Shown: one piece after another, positions 1 to 9,810 of the stretch
Layout: each line of letters opens with the position of its first letter
How positions within the stretch are numbered: position 1 is the stretch's first letter
DNA from: Roseovarius sp. THAF9
Lineage (GTDB): Bacteria > Pseudomonadota > Alphaproteobacteria > Rhodobacterales > Rhodobacteraceae
Assembly (NCBI RefSeq): GCF_009363715.1
Contig: NZ_CP045404.1
Span: forward strand, 3,874,001-3,938,000
Length of the DNA stretch: 64,000 nucleotides
Direction of reading: 5' to 3'
Program-made: the position numbers and the translations under genes
The notes under the pieces: model-generated
The model's database searches: none
The model's input: the letters and a program-made list of their open reading frames with translations, nothing else
What the model was told of the DNA's origin: nothing

Positions 1-187
1 GCAGGATGCGCGTGATAATCTTGGGCCTTTGGTGTTTCAAACAAAGATACCGCGGAATGTCAGGGTCAGTGAGGCGCCATCTTATGCCGTTCCGGTTTTG
101 TCATATGATCCCGGTTCCAAGGGGGCAGAAGCCTATCGTGCGTTGGCACGAGAATTGGTGACAAACAACAAGCGGCAGGCGGCATAA
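1..187 (+). CDS. parA: ParA chromosome-partitioning ATPase, C-terminal end only
   Basis: This is the last 61 codons of an open frame that enters from the left edge and stops with TAA at 185-187. The translation contains PRNVRVSEAPSYAVPVL, then YDPGSKGAEAYRALAREL, the conserved C-terminal block of ParA/Soj ATPases (IPRNVR-SEAPS and GA-AY--LA-E). The Walker motifs lie outside the window. The protein would bind DNA non-specifically in its ATP form and drive segregation of ParB-parS complexes. parB follows after only 10 bp with its own ribosome-binding site, the normal parAB order. Identity is confident despite the truncation. Confidence 0.9.
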   Translation, partial: QDARDNLGPLVFQTKIPRNVRVSEAPSYAVPVLSYDPGSKGAEAYRALARELVTNNKRQAA

Positions 188-197
188 GGAGAGCGGG

Positions 198-1097
198 ATG
201 TCGGATAAGAAATCAAAGCGGGGACTCGGGCGTGGCTTGTCGGCGTTGATGTCGGATGTAGCGGAGGCGCAGGACGCACCGGAGGATACCGGCAAACCGG
301 CGGATAAAACGGTTCCGATCGAAAAGATTGAGCCGAACCCCGATCAGCCGCGGCGGGACTTTGACGAAAGTGCCTTGCAAGATTTGGCCTCTTCAATTTC
401 TGCGAAAGGGATCATTCAACCCCTCATCGTTCGCCCAAACCCGCGAAAAAGCGGCGCATTTGAAATTGTGGCGGGCGAGCGCAGGTGGCGGGCGGCGCAG
501 GTGGCTAAGCTGCACCAGGTACCGGTTATTGTACGGGAGTTCGATGACACCGAGGTTCTGGAAGTTGCCATCATCGAGAATATCCAGCGTGCAGACCTGA
601 ACCCGGTCGAAGAAGCCGCCGGATACAGTCAGTTGATGGACCGGTTCGGACATACCCAAGAGAAGCTCGCCCAGGCGCTCGGCAAGAGTAGAAGCTATAT
701 TGCCAACCTTGTTCGTTTGTTGGGATTGCCTGAGGACGTGCTGACGTATCTACGAGACGGTCGGTTGAGCGCAGGCCACGCGCGGGCATTGATTACGTCG
801 GACGACCCGTCCGCGCTTGCCGGCCAGGTCGTAAGAAAGGGTCTGTCTGTTCGGGAGACCGAGAAGCTTGCGAAAAAGGATGGTGGCAATATCTTCTCGG
901 AAGAAAATGGGTACCAAAAGAAAAAAGGGGCACAAAAGGATGCTGACACCAAAGCGCTGGAGGGTGACTTGGCGGCAAACCTTGGGATGAAAGTTGCGCT
1001 GAACCACAAGCCGGGCAAAGAGAACGGCAGCATGACCATTTCCTACGAAAGCCTAGATCAGCTCGACGACTTGTGCAGAAAGCTGACTGGAAGTTAA
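198..1097 (+). CDS. parB: ParB chromosome-partitioning protein
   Basis: This 299-residue protein is the parS-binding CTPase clamp of the ParABS system. The start MSDKKSKRGLGRGLSALM is the classical ParB N-terminus that touches ParA. The CTP-binding motif GERRWRA lies at residues 93-99 and ENIQR at 127-131. The helix-turn-helix (HTQEKLAQALGKSRSYIANL) follows at about 152-171. The C-terminal dimerisation domain ends near 299. An AAGGAGA Shine-Dalgarno sequence precedes the ATG. It directly follows parA, as near the replication origin in alphaproteobacteria. The 3' end overlaps hemW tail to tail by 4 bp. I found no clear parS palindrome in this window. Confidence 0.97.
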   Translation: MSDKKSKRGLGRGLSALMSDVAEAQDAPEDTGKPADKTVPIEKIEPNPDQPRRDFDESALQDLASSISAKGIIQPLIVRPNPRKSGAFEIVAGERRWRAAQVAKLHQVPVIVREFDDTEVLEVAIIENIQRADLNPVEEAAGYSQLMDRFGHTQEKLAQALGKSRSYIANLVRLLGLPEDVLTYLRDGRLSAGHARALITSDDPSALAGQVVRKGLSVRETEKLAKKDGGNIFSEENGYQKKKGAQKDADTKALEGDLAANLGMKVALNHKPGKENGSMTISYESLDQLDDLCRKLTGS

Positions 1098-2251
1098 TCT
1101 TCCAACAGGTCAGCAATCACGCGATTGAGGATAAGTCGGCCGTCGGAGGTCGCTGACACCCGCCCATTCTGGACTTTCAACAGGCCAAGACTGGATAGGT
1201 CCTCTAATTTCGATTGAGAAAGCGGTTTGCGGGCGAGAGCCGCATGTCGGTTCAGATCAATGCCTTCAGTGAGCCGCAAGCCCATCAAGAGATGCTCTGC
1301 TCCTTGATCGGTATATTCCACTTTATTATATAATTTCAATGGGTTAGAGTCTTCTGCATGTGATATCCACTGTTCTGGATTCGACCACGCCTCGGTTTCA
1401 TATCGGCGCCCGGCCATCGTGATCCTGCCATGAGCGCCGGGGCCGAGCCCGACGTAATCGCCATAGCGCCAGTAAACCAGGTTGTGACGGGACTCGGCGC
1501 CTGCCTTGGCATGGTTTGAAACCTCGTAAGGATTGAAACCTGCAGCGCTGCAAAGCTCCTGAGTCAACTCATACATGTCTGCAGATAGATCCTCGGACGG
1601 CAGGCCGCGCAAACCGCCCTTGGCACGCCTTTGGGAAAAGATGGTGCCCGGCTCGATCGTGAGCTGGTAGAGCGACAGGTGGTCCACGGCCAATGTCAAC
1701 GCTTCTGAGAGCTCTTGGCGCCAGTCGCCCAAAGTCTGGTCCTGTCGGGCATAAATCAGGTCGAAACTGACGCGAGCAAAGTGCGAACGCGCGATCTCGA
1801 AAGCTCTGATTGCCTCCGCCACGGTGTGTATGCGTCCGAGACGGCGAAGATCATCGTCCCTTAAAGATTGCACACCGAGCGACACTCTGTTCACGCCGGC
1901 TTGGGCAAACCCGGCGAAACGCTCCGCTTCGACAGAGCCCGGATTGGCCTCGAGCGAGATTTCGATGTCGTTAGCGGGTGTCCAGATCTGGCAGGCGCGT
2001 TCGATGATTGCGCTCACCAACTCGGGATTCATCAGGCTGGGTGTGCCGCCGCCGAAAAAGATCGAATTAAGCACACGGTCGGGAAGACGATCGGCGTAAC
2101 GATCCAGATCCCGCAAATAGGCTCTAAGCCAGCGAGATTGATCGATATTTGCACGGACATGACTGTTGAAATCGCAATACGGGCATTTCGCTTCACAGAA
2201 GGGCCAATGCACGTAAAGGCCGAACCCTCCCGCCTGCCAGTCCTCAGTCAA
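1094..2251 (-). CDS. hemW: HemW-like radical SAM haem chaperone (formerly called oxygen-independent coproporphyrinogen oxidase-like)
   Basis: This 385-residue radical SAM protein has the cluster motif CEAKCPYC (Cys19, 23, 26), followed by DFNSH and the typical FFGGGTPSLM and EANPGS blocks. HemW binds haem and is thought to deliver it to target proteins; earlier annotations called it HemN-like. The C-terminus carries the HemN-type winged-helix region. It is the last gene of the rph-rdgB-hemW run. The only start that keeps the conserved N-terminus is a TTG at 2251, which overlaps the rdgB stop by 8 bp, so translation is probably coupled. Confidence 0.9.
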   Translation of the reverse strand: MTEDWQAGGFGLYVHWPFCEAKCPYCDFNSHVRANIDQSRWLRAYLRDLDRYADRLPDRVLNSIFFGGGTPSLMNPELVSAIIERACQIWTPANDIEISLEANPGSVEAERFAGFAQAGVNRVSLGVQSLRDDDLRRLGRIHTVAEAIRAFEIARSHFARVSFDLIYARQDQTLGDWRQELSEALTLAVDHLSLYQLTIEPGTIFSQRRAKGGLRGLPSEDLSADMYELTQELCSAAGFNPYEVSNHAKAGAESRHNLVYWRYGDYVGLGPGAHGRITMAGRRYETEAWSNPEQWISHAEDSNPLKLYNKVEYTDQGAEHLLMGLRLTEGIDLNRHAALARKPLSQSKLEDLSSLGLLKVQNGRVSATSDGRLILNRVIADLLED

Positions 2252-2852
2252 AACAGCCCTTCACAAACTTGCCGAATGCATCCGCGCGATGGCTGATCCT
2301 ATTCTTTTCCGCTCCATCCATTTCCCCGAAGGTCAAGTCATATCCGTTCGGCTGGAAAATAGGATCGTACCCGTGACCCTGCGCGCCGCGCATGGGCCAG
2401 ACAATCCGGCCTTCGATCGTGCCTGTGAACACCTCGTCGTGGCCGTCAGGCCAGGCAAGGACAAGAGTGCAACAAAAGCGTGCTGTCCAAGGTGGCTTGG
2501 ATTTGGATGCCAAGATACGATTATGGGCTTTTGTCATGGCGACGACAAAATCTCGACCATTCTCTGTTTCGGCCCAATCGGCAGTGAATACACCCGGAGC
2601 CCCATCCAGGGCGTCGATCTCGATGCCGCTGTCGTCGGACAAGGCGGGAAGATCAGTCGCACGAGCGGCGGCATGGGCTTTGATCCGTGCGTTCCCGACA
2701 AAGGTTGTCTCGGTCTCCTCGGGTTCGTCCAGCTTCTTTTCAGCCGCACCTACGACCTGTATATCGTAGGGTTTGAGCAGCGTGGCGATCTCTTCGAGTT
2801 TGCCCGCATTGTGGGTAGCCACCAGAAGCGTATCGCCCGAGAATTTACGCAT
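2244..2852 (-). CDS. rdgB: RdgB/HAM1 non-canonical purine NTP pyrophosphatase
   Basis: This 202-residue enzyme hydrolyses ITP, dITP and XTP to their monophosphates and keeps them out of nucleic acids. The substrate-binding N-terminus reads [14 protein letters not shown] (the THN--K signature). [17 protein letters not shown] is the metal and active-site segment, and GHGYDPIF with SHRADA complete the family pattern. The ATG at 2852 overlaps the rph stop by 8 bp. A longer upstream extension of the frame would lie inside rph and looks spurious. Part of the rph-rdgB-hemW unit. Confidence 0.95.
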   Translation of the reverse strand: MRKFSGDTLLVATHNAGKLEEIATLLKPYDIQVVGAAEKKLDEPEETETTFVGNARIKAHAAARATDLPALSDDSGIEIDALDGAPGVFTADWAETENGRDFVVAMTKAHNRILASKSKPPWTARFCCTLVLAWPDGHDEVFTGTIEGRIVWPMRGAQGHGYDPIFQPNGYDLTFGEMDGAEKNRISHRADAFGKFVKGCFD

Positions 2853-3561
2853 TCGCCGCCGCCGTCTGCAATGTAACAAGCTCTCCAACGCCTTTTTCGG
2901 CCAGGTCCATGAGGCTTTCCATCTGGCCGCGGCTGAACGTGGCGCCTTCGGCGCTCATCTGAACCTCTATAAGGCGGCCCGTGCCCGTCATGATGAAGTT
3001 GCCATCGACACCTGCGTCGCTGTCCTCCGGGTAGTCGAGATCCAGCACGGGCTGGCCGGCGTAGATGCCGCAGCTGACGGCCGCCACGGGATCAACGAGC
3101 GGGTCACTGACCACGTCGCCGGTTTTCAGCAGCTTGTTGACGGCAAGGCGCAGCGCGACCCAACCACCGGTAATCGAGGCGCAGCGCGTTCCACCATCGG
3201 CTTGGATTACATCACAATCGACGGTTATCTGACGTTCCCCTAAGGCTACACGATCGACACCGGCTCGCAGACTGCGCCCGATGAGGCGCTGAATCTCAAC
3301 GGTGCGTCCACCCTGTTTGCCCGCAGACGCTTCGCGTCGCATACGCGACGTGGTCGAACGCGGCAGCATTCCGTACTCTGCCGTGACCCAGCCGAGGCCG
3401 GAGCCCTTTATGAACGGCGGAACACGATCCTCGATCGTTGCGGTACACAGGACGTGGGTGTCGCCGATGCGGATCATGCAGGATCCTTCGGCATGTTTGG
3501 TCACGCCGGTCTCGATTGAAACCGCGCGCATTTCACTTAAGTCTCTTCCCGAAGGACGCAT
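2845..3561 (-). CDS. rph: Ribonuclease PH
   Basis: This 238-residue phosphorolytic 3'-5' exonuclease trims tRNA 3' ends. The frame begins MRPSGRD and contains [24 protein letters not shown]-type sequence (written here as [10 protein letters not shown]), [14 protein letters not shown] and [18 protein letters not shown], all typical of RNase PH. The length matches the family. It is the first gene of the minus-strand rph-rdgB-hemW group and is divergent from hrcA (87 bp between start codons), so promoters for both directions must lie within about 3562-3648. Confidence 0.96.
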   Translation of the reverse strand: MRPSGRDLSEMRAVSIETGVTKHAEGSCMIRIGDTHVLCTATIEDRVPPFIKGSGLGWVTAEYGMLPRSTTSRMRREASAGKQGGRTVEIQRLIGRSLRAGVDRVALGERQITVDCDVIQADGGTRCASITGGWVALRLAVNKLLKTGDVVSDPLVDPVAAVSCGIYAGQPVLDLDYPEDSDAGVDGNFIMTGTGRLIEVQMSAEGATFSRGQMESLMDLAEKGVGELVTLQTAAANA

Positions 3562-3648
3562 GCCAGAACTCCTTGTTTGCCTGTCCGGGATACAGGCGAC
3601 CGAAACCTGATAGCAACCCCGATTGACCTTTTCGGCAGGCCGTTTTTA

Positions 3649-4743
3649 ATGGCATCTCACGGGGCGACAGAAATGAAGATGGATAACGCGCGACAGATCC
3701 TCGAAGAGATGAACGACCGCTCGCGGGAAGTGTTTCGGCGGGTTGTCGAAGGGTATCTCGCCACGGGCGATCCTGTGGGGTCGCGCACGCTGACCCGCGA
3801 CATGAGCGAGAAAGTGTCTGCGGCGACGATCCGCAATGTCATGCAGGACCTGGAGTATCTTGGCCTTTTGGACAGCCCTCATGTTTCGGCGGGACGTGTG
3901 CCGACGCAGCAAGGTCTGAGGATGTTTGTCGACGGACTGCTTGAGGTCAGCGACCTTGAACTGAATGATCGGGAGAAGATCGACGCAACCTTGGGCTCCA
4001 ACTCGGATGACGTCAGTCTTGCGCTTGATCGGATCGGCTCGGCTTTATCCGGTGTGACGCAGGGCGCCTCGCTGGTTTTGGCGCCGAAACGCGAAGCGCC
4101 GATCAAGCATATCGAGTTCGTCGCGCTAGGACACGATAGGGCGCTAGTTGTTCTGGTTTTCGGCGACGGGCATGTCGAGAACCGGATTTTCCATCCGCCA
4201 CCGGGACAGACGCCAAGCTCGATGCGAGAGGCAGCAAATTTCTTGAATGCCCTGATTGAGGGGAAGACACTTTCCGATGTGCAGACGGTCATCGCCAAAG
4301 AGATCGACAAGCGCCGTCAGGAAATCGACGGTCTTGCGCATCAATTGGTCGAAAGCGGGCTGGCCGTGTGGGAGGGCGAGGCCGACAGTTACGAGAGGTT
4401 GATCGTGAGGGGGCGCGCGAATCTGATCAACTCGGAGGTAGAACAGGAGGACCTTGACCGGATGAAAACCCTGTTTGACGACCTTGAACGCAAGCGAGAC
4501 ATTGCAGAATTTCTCGAATTGACCGATCAAGGCGAGGGTGTGCGCATTTTTATCGGGTCAGAGAACAAACTTTTCTCACTTTCGGGTTCCTCTTTGGTGG
4601 TCTCTCCATATATGAACGCTGATCGTAAGATCGTGGGCGCGGTCGGTGTGATTGGTCCGACGCGCCTGAATTACGGTCGAATTGTTCCAATCGTGGATTA
4701 CACCGCGCAGCTTGTCGGCAAGCTGATCGCGGACCGAAAGTAG
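3649..4743 (+). CDS. hrcA: HrcA heat-inducible transcription repressor
   Basis: This protein represses groE/dnaK-type heat-shock genes by binding CIRCE operators. The N-terminal winged helix contains LNDRSREVFRRVVEGYL-like sequence (here MNDRSREVFRRVVEGYL) and VGSRTLTR, then SAATIRNVMQDLEYLGLL. The C-terminal GAF-like dimer domain ends IVPIVDYTAQLVGKLI. ATG codons at 3649, 3673 and 3679 are all possible starts and none has a strong Shine-Dalgarno; the first gives 364 aa. I see no CIRCE inverted repeat just upstream, so autoregulation is not evident. grpE follows after 9 bp, giving an hrcA-grpE operon. Confidence 0.94.
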   Translation: MASHGATEMKMDNARQILEEMNDRSREVFRRVVEGYLATGDPVGSRTLTRDMSEKVSAATIRNVMQDLEYLGLLDSPHVSAGRVPTQQGLRMFVDGLLEVSDLELNDREKIDATLGSNSDDVSLALDRIGSALSGVTQGASLVLAPKREAPIKHIEFVALGHDRALVVLVFGDGHVENRIFHPPPGQTPSSMREAANFLNALIEGKTLSDVQTVIAKEIDKRRQEIDGLAHQLVESGLAVWEGEADSYERLIVRGRANLINSEVEQEDLDRMKTLFDDLERKRDIAEFLELTDQGEGVRIFIGSENKLFSLSGSSLVVSPYMNADRKIVGAVGVIGPTRLNYGRIVPIVDYTAQLVGKLIADRK

Positions 4744-4752
4744 AGGATGAGC

Positions 4753-5319
4753 ATGGCACAGTCGAAAGAAGGCCCGTTTCTGGACGACGTGGAGCAAGCG
4801 GAAGAAGAAGAGCACGCTGCAACGACCGAAGAAGACGCTCCGGAAAGCCCGGAGCATCAAATTGAGTCGCTACGGGCCGAGCGCGACGCTTTCCAAGACA
4901 AGTTCATGCGGGCGCTGGCCGATGCCGAAAATGCGCGAAAACGGGCCCAGCGGGAGCGCACGGAGGCCGAGAATTATGGCGGGTCGAAGCTGGCCCGGGA
5001 TATCCTGCCGGTCTACGACAACCTGAAGCGTGCGGTCGAGACCGTTACCGACGAACAGCGCAAGGAAGCCGCGGCTCTGATCGAAGGTGTCGAGCTGACG
5101 ATGCGCGAACTGGTCAACGTGTTTTCGAAACATGGGATCCAGGTGATCGATCCGCAGGTGGGCGACAAGTTCGACCCGAAACAGCACGAGGCGATGTTCG
5201 AGGCCCCGGTGCCCGGCACCAAGGCGGGTGAGATCATCCAGGTTTCGGCACAGGGCTTCATCTTGTACGACCGTATCCTGCGCCCGGCGCAGGTGGGCGT
5301 TTCTTCCTTTACAGGCTGA
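4753..5319 (+). CDS. grpE: GrpE nucleotide exchange factor of DnaK
   Basis: This 188-residue co-chaperone stimulates ADP release from DnaK. It starts with an acidic, Glu-rich segment, followed by a long coiled coil (ESLRAERDAFQDKFMRALAD then AENARKRAQRERTEAE). The beta domain is recognisable from FDPKQHEAMFE and GFILYDRILRPAQVGVS. ATGs occur at 4747 and 4753. The second is preferred because the GAGG at 4743-4746 is properly spaced from it. It follows hrcA in the same operon and converges with mutS. Confidence 0.95.
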   Translation: MAQSKEGPFLDDVEQAEEEEHAATTEEDAPESPEHQIESLRAERDAFQDKFMRALADAENARKRAQRERTEAENYGGSKLARDILPVYDNLKRAVETVTDEQRKEAAALIEGVELTMRELVNVFSKHGIQVIDPQVGDKFDPKQHEAMFEAPVPGTKAGEIIQVSAQGFILYDRILRPAQVGVSSFTG

Positions 5320-5324
5320 CGGTC

Positions 5325-7985
5325 TCAGAGATCGCGAGACAAACCTTTCAGGTCATAGAGAAGATCCAGGGCCTCTTTGGGGCTGAGGTGATCCGGTTGA
5401 ATTTCTTTTAGTCGCGCCTCGACCACCGACTCTTTTGACACAGGTTGGGGTGCGGGCGGCGGGGACGCAGCAAAAAGAGGCAGATCATCGATCAAGGCGG
5501 CACGCTTGCCGCCGCCTTCACGCTCGCCCTTTTCCAAAGCATCCAGAACGACGCGGGCGCGCTCGACCACAGCGGTGGGCAAACCGGCCAGTTTCGCCAC
5601 CTGCACGCCATAGCTGCGATCCGCTGCGCCGCGACGGACCTCGTGCATGAATATCACGTCGCCTTCGTGTTCTTTCACCGCCACCGTAGCGTTATCGACA
5701 CGGTTCAGTTTATCGCTCAGCCGTGTCAATTCGTGGTAGTGCGTGGCGAAAAGGGCGCGACAGCGGTTGGTTTCATGAAGATGCTCCAACGTTGCCCACG
5801 CGATACTGAGCCCATCATACGTGGCCGTGCCACGGCCAATCTCGTCCAGGATCACCAGCGCCTTGTCGTCGGCCTGGTTCAGGATGGCCGCGGTTTCCAC
5901 CATTTCGACCATGAAAGTGGAACGGCCGCGGGCCAGATCGTCAGAGGCGCCGACGCGGCTGAACAGTTGGCTGACAAGCCCGATATGCGCTCGTGTTGCC
6001 GGAACGTAACTGCCCATCTGCGCAAGGACCGCGACAAGCGCATTCTGGCGCAGGAAGGTCGATTTACCGGCCATGTTGGGCCCGGTCAGCAGCCAGATAT
6101 CGCTGCTCTCGCCGAGAGAGCAGTCATTCGCTATGAAAGGTGTCCCGTCTTGCGATCGGAGGGCTGCTTCGACAACAGGGTGACGGCCCCCTTCGATGTC
6201 GAGCGCGCGGCTGTCATCGACCTTGGGGCGGCACCAGTTTTCGGCCGTTGCGAGATCGGCAAGGCCGGCGGCAAGGTCGAACTCTGCCAGTGAGCGTGCG
6301 GCCAATGATATGTCTCCGGATCGCTCCAGAATTGCGCGCTTCAGGGTGTCATAGAGCCGTTTTTCAATCTCCAACGCGCGCCCGCCTGCATTCAGAATGC
6401 GGGTTTCCATCTCGCTGAGGGGAACGGTGGTGAACCGGACCTGGTTCGCGGTGGTCTGGCGATGCTTGAAGGTCTCGTTGAGCGGTTCCGACAGCATTTT
6501 GTCGGCGTGGGTGGCGGTGACTTCGACGAAATACCCCAGCACGTTATTATGCTTGACCTTCAGGCTTTGGATGCCGGTCATCTTAGCATAGTCCGCCTGC
6601 ATTCCGGCGATGACGCTACGCCCCTCGTCGCGCAGTTTGCGGGCCTCGTCCAATTCGGTGTCATAGCCGTCGGCGATAAAGCCTCCGTCGCGAGCGAGCA
6701 ACGGGGGTTCGGCGATGAGGGCTTCATCAAGCAGACCGAGCAACTCATCGTGGCCGGTCAGCGCCGAAGAGACCTCCTGAAGCGGTTTTGGCAGGTCCTG
6801 TCCCTCAAGCATCCGCGCAACCTCGGCGCCTTGCGCGAGACCGTTACGAATGGCAGCGAGGTCGCGAGGGCCGCCTCGGTCGAGACCGAGACGCGACAAG
6901 GCCCGGTCAAGGTCAGGGACCTTGCGCAGGGTTTCGCGCAGATCCTGCGAAAACCGTGCATTCTGAACCATGAATTCCACGCAATCCAGACGATCCTGAA
7001 CCACGTCCAACACGCGGCTGGGGCTGGAAATACGCCGCTCAAGCAAGCGGCCGCCGCCAGCCGTCACGGTCCGGTCGATGCAGGACAGAAGCGAGCCCGC
7101 ACGCCCACCGGTCAGTGACTGGGTCAATTCCAGATTTCGACGCGTGGCTGCATCGATCTGCATGACACGCGCCTCATTCTCGCGCACGGGTTTTTGCAGG
7201 AGCGGAAGCTTTCCCTTCTGAGTTATTTCCAGATACTCGGCGATCGCGCCCATTGCAGCGATTTCAACGCGCTCGAATTGGCCGAACGCCTCGAGCGTGT
7301 TGACGTCGAATAGCGAGCAGAGCCGCTTTTCGGCGCCCGCGCTGTCGAATGCGGAGCGGCCAAGCGGGGTGATCGAAATGCCATGTTCCTCGGCGATGTC
7401 GCGGATGGTGCTTTCGTCGCCATCGGCCACGACCAGTTCACTGGGCGCAAGGCGGGCCAGCTCGGGCGACAGGCGCGGGCCGGCCAGCGGCATGACGTGA
7501 AACGCGCCGGTCGAGATATCGACCCAGGCCAGAGCAGAGCTTTCGCGTATCTTCGCAAATGCGGTCAGGAAGTTGTGGCGGCGCGCCTCAAGCAGGCTTT
7601 CCTCTGTCAGTGTTCCGGGGGTCACCAGGCGAACCACGTCCCGTTTGACGACGGATTTCGAGCCACGCTTCTTGGCTTCGGCGGGGTCTTCCATCTGCTC
7701 GCAGACGGCAACGCGAAAGCCCTTTCGGATAAGGGTCAGAAGGTAGCCCTCGGCGGAATGCACGGGCACGCCGCACATGGCGATATCCTCGCCCAGATGC
7801 TTGCCGCGCTTGGTCAGGGCGATATCCAGCGCCTCGGCGGCGGCAACGGCGTCCTCGAAAAACAGCTCGTAAAAATCACCCATGCGGTAGAACAGAAGCG
7901 CGTTCTGGTACTGCGCTTTCAGGTCCAGGTATTGCGCCATCATCGGCGTCACGGCTGTTGTCGTGGATGCCACATTGCCCCCCAT
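5325..7985 (-). CDS. mutS: MutS DNA mismatch repair ATPase
   Basis: This protein recognises mismatches and small loops and starts repair with MutL. The N-terminal mismatch-binding domain has [14 protein letters not shown], which contains the Phe-X-Glu wedge. The ATPase domain has Walker [35 protein letters not shown] and ATHYHEL. The start is uncertain: ATG 7985 gives 886 aa, and a GTG at 7973 follows a GGGGGG stretch that could serve as ribosome-binding site. The C-terminus ends [11 protein letters not shown]. It converges with grpE and is divergent from the sugar kinase gene at 8098. Confidence 0.97.
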   Translation of the reverse strand: MGGNVASTTTAVTPMMAQYLDLKAQYQNALLFYRMGDFYELFFEDAVAAAEALDIALTKRGKHLGEDIAMCGVPVHSAEGYLLTLIRKGFRVAVCEQMEDPAEAKKRGSKSVVKRDVVRLVTPGTLTEESLLEARRHNFLTAFAKIRESSALAWVDISTGAFHVMPLAGPRLSPELARLAPSELVVADGDESTIRDIAEEHGISITPLGRSAFDSAGAEKRLCSLFDVNTLEAFGQFERVEIAAMGAIAEYLEITQKGKLPLLQKPVRENEARVMQIDAATRRNLELTQSLTGGRAGSLLSCIDRTVTAGGGRLLERRISSPSRVLDVVQDRLDCVEFMVQNARFSQDLRETLRKVPDLDRALSRLGLDRGGPRDLAAIRNGLAQGAEVARMLEGQDLPKPLQEVSSALTGHDELLGLLDEALIAEPPLLARDGGFIADGYDTELDEARKLRDEGRSVIAGMQADYAKMTGIQSLKVKHNNVLGYFVEVTATHADKMLSEPLNETFKHRQTTANQVRFTTVPLSEMETRILNAGGRALEIEKRLYDTLKRAILERSGDISLAARSLAEFDLAAGLADLATAENWCRPKVDDSRALDIEGGRHPVVEAALRSQDGTPFIANDCSLGESSDIWLLTGPNMAGKSTFLRQNALVAVLAQMGSYVPATRAHIGLVSQLFSRVGASDDLARGRSTFMVEMVETAAILNQADDKALVILDEIGRGTATYDGLSIAWATLEHLHETNRCRALFATHYHELTRLSDKLNRVDNATVAVKEHEGDVIFMHEVRRGAADRSYGVQVAKLAGLPTAVVERARVVLDALEKGEREGGGKRAALIDDLPLFAASPPPAPQPVSKESVVEARLKEIQPDHLSPKEALDLLYDLKGLSRDL

Positions 7986-8097
7986 AGGCTTTGGCCGGCA
8001 GCTTACAAATCGCGGGCAGGGGGTGAAAGGCAAAAGCGAAGCAAGGCTTGAAAAGTGGGCCCATGCGCGGAAGCTGTGAAAAGCGATGGAGAGGCGA

Positions 8098-8970
8098 ATG
8101 ATCTTTAACATGGGCTCTGTGAATATCGACTACGTTTATCTGGTGCCGCACCTGCCGCAGCCGGGCGAGACGCTGGCGGCTGCGTCGATGTCGGTCGAGC
8201 TGGGCGGCAAAGGTGCCAATATGTCGGTGGCGATCGCTAAGGCTGACGGTCGCGTGCGCCACATAGGGGCTATCGGACCGGATGGCGCCTGGGCCAAAGC
8301 GCGGTTGGCCGAACACGGCATAGACGTGGATCATATTGCGACCGTCGATGTGCCGACGGGGCATGCAATCATCAACGTCGATCCGCAGGGCGAGAATGCC
8401 ATCGTGATCTTTCCCGGTGCCAATCACGAGCAATCGCACCAAGTGATCGCGGCGGCCTTGGCGGAGGCGGGTGCAGCTGACCTTCTGGTGCTTCAGAACG
8501 AAACCAAGGGCAGGGCGTTTTCTGTGGCGCAGGCGCGGGAACGGGGAATACGGGTGATGTATGTACCTGCGCCCTATGATCAGAAGGCGGTAATCGGGTT
8601 ACTTCCGCACGCCCATATCGTGGTGCTGAACGAAGTCGAATTCGGCCAGATGATGCAGGCCGCGGGACGGGACGTCGCAACGCTTGGAGTACCGACCATC
8701 GTTGTGACACGCGGGGCGCAAGGTGCCCTTCTGCTGGAGGAAAGCTCTGGTTGGTCGGAACGCAATTTCCCGGCACCGAAGGTTGACGCGGTCGATACAA
8801 CAGGCGCCGGCGATACTTTCGCTGGGTATCTGGCGGCCGGGCTGGACGCCGGGTCCTCGACTGAACAGGCGGTGGAGCGCGCCGTTCTCGCCGCGGCGTT
8901 GAAGGTTACGCGGCGCGGGACGGCGGAGGCTATTCCGTCCCTAGCCGAAGTTCAGGCCTTCGTGGGTTAG
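8098..8970 (+). CDS. PfkB-family carbohydrate kinase (ribokinase-like)
   Basis: This 290-residue kinase has the PfkB fold. [11 protein letters not shown] opens the protein, [15 protein letters not shown] is the first family signature, and [20 protein letters not shown] is the second with the catalytic Asp. That pattern fits ribokinase better than fructokinase, but the substrate cannot be fixed from sequence. GGAGAGG lies just before the ATG at 8098, so I prefer it over the ATG at 8086. It stands alone, with no sugar transporter beside it, and its end overlaps msrA tail to tail by 4 bp. Confidence 0.88.
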   Translation: MIFNMGSVNIDYVYLVPHLPQPGETLAAASMSVELGGKGANMSVAIAKADGRVRHIGAIGPDGAWAKARLAEHGIDVDHIATVDVPTGHAIINVDPQGENAIVIFPGANHEQSHQVIAAALAEAGAADLLVLQNETKGRAFSVAQARERGIRVMYVPAPYDQKAVIGLLPHAHIVVLNEVEFGQMMQAAGRDVATLGVPTIVVTRGAQGALLLEESSGWSERNFPAPKVDAVDTTGAGDTFAGYLAAGLDAGSSTEQAVERAVLAAALKVTRRGTAEAIPSLAEVQAFVG

Positions 8971-9629
8971 GAGCCGATGAACGGCGCGTTGTCACCCCAA
9001 AGCTGGCGGATGCGTTCGTCGCGGCCACATGCCTCGCGATATGCTTTGTAAGCCTTGGCCTGCGTTTTAGGACCGAAGCGCGTGATGATCAGGCGGTCGC
9101 CCTTGTAATAATCCTGATGATAGTCTTCCGCCTCGTAAAAGTCCGACGCGGGCAGGATCGGGGTGACGATATCTTGGCCGAGGGTGGCGGCGGCCTTGGC
9201 CTTGGCCGTCTTCGCCGCCTTTTCCTCGGCGGCACCATCGGCAAAGATTGCGGTGCGATAGCTGTCTCCACGGTCGCAGAACTGGCCGCCGGCATCCGTC
9301 GGATCGACCGAGCGGAAGAACAGCGACAAGAGCTCCTCTCGGCTGACCTCTGCGGGATCGTACTCGATCTGCACCGCCTCGTAATGGCCTGTCCCACCGC
9401 GCACGACCTGCTTGTATGTGGGGTTTTCCACGGTACCGCCGGTGTAGCCGGAGATGACTTCGCTGACGCCGTCTACAGATTCGAAATCCGCTTCGACGCA
9501 CCAGAAACAGCCACCGGCGACGGTCAGGCTTTCGGTTTCGGCGGCCTTGGCGGCGTTGGTCTGGACGCCAAAGCCTACGGCGATGGATATGGCGAGCACG
9601 GTCGCCTTGATGTTTCGCAGATGATTCAT
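8967..9629 (-). CDS. msrA: Exported peptide methionine sulfoxide reductase A
   Basis: This 220-residue enzyme reduces methionine-S-sulfoxide in proteins. The catalytic motif GGCFWCVEADFE sits near residues 39-50, with GYTGG and GHYEAVQIEYDP downstream. An N-terminal hydrophobic segment (ATVLAISIAVGFGVQ) followed by an Ala-rich cleavage region suggests a signal peptide, so the enzyme probably works in the periplasm, unlike the cytosolic E. coli enzyme. No msrB is adjacent. Convergent with the PfkB kinase and divergent from the aminotransferase gene, with 181 bp between start codons. Confidence 0.94.
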   Translation of the reverse strand: MNHLRNIKATVLAISIAVGFGVQTNAAKAAETESLTVAGGCFWCVEADFESVDGVSEVISGYTGGTVENPTYKQVVRGGTGHYEAVQIEYDPAEVSREELLSLFFRSVDPTDAGGQFCDRGDSYRTAIFADGAAEEKAAKTAKAKAAATLGQDIVTPILPASDFYEAEDYHQDYYKGDRLIITRFGPKTQAKAYKAYREACGRDERIRQLWGDNAPFIGS

Positions 9630-9810
9630 GGCACAGCCTCCCTTTGCCTGAGGTCAAACTGCCGCGTTTGTGCAACTGTTCCAACTCACCTGCTTGTGAG
9701 GTCACGGGGCGGTGAAGCGAATTTATCCCTTGGCACCGAAATGGCCTGTTCCTAGCGTGGGCTGAAACAAATCGCCGGGGTGATTTGTAACAAAGTGAAA
9801 GGCGACGGGC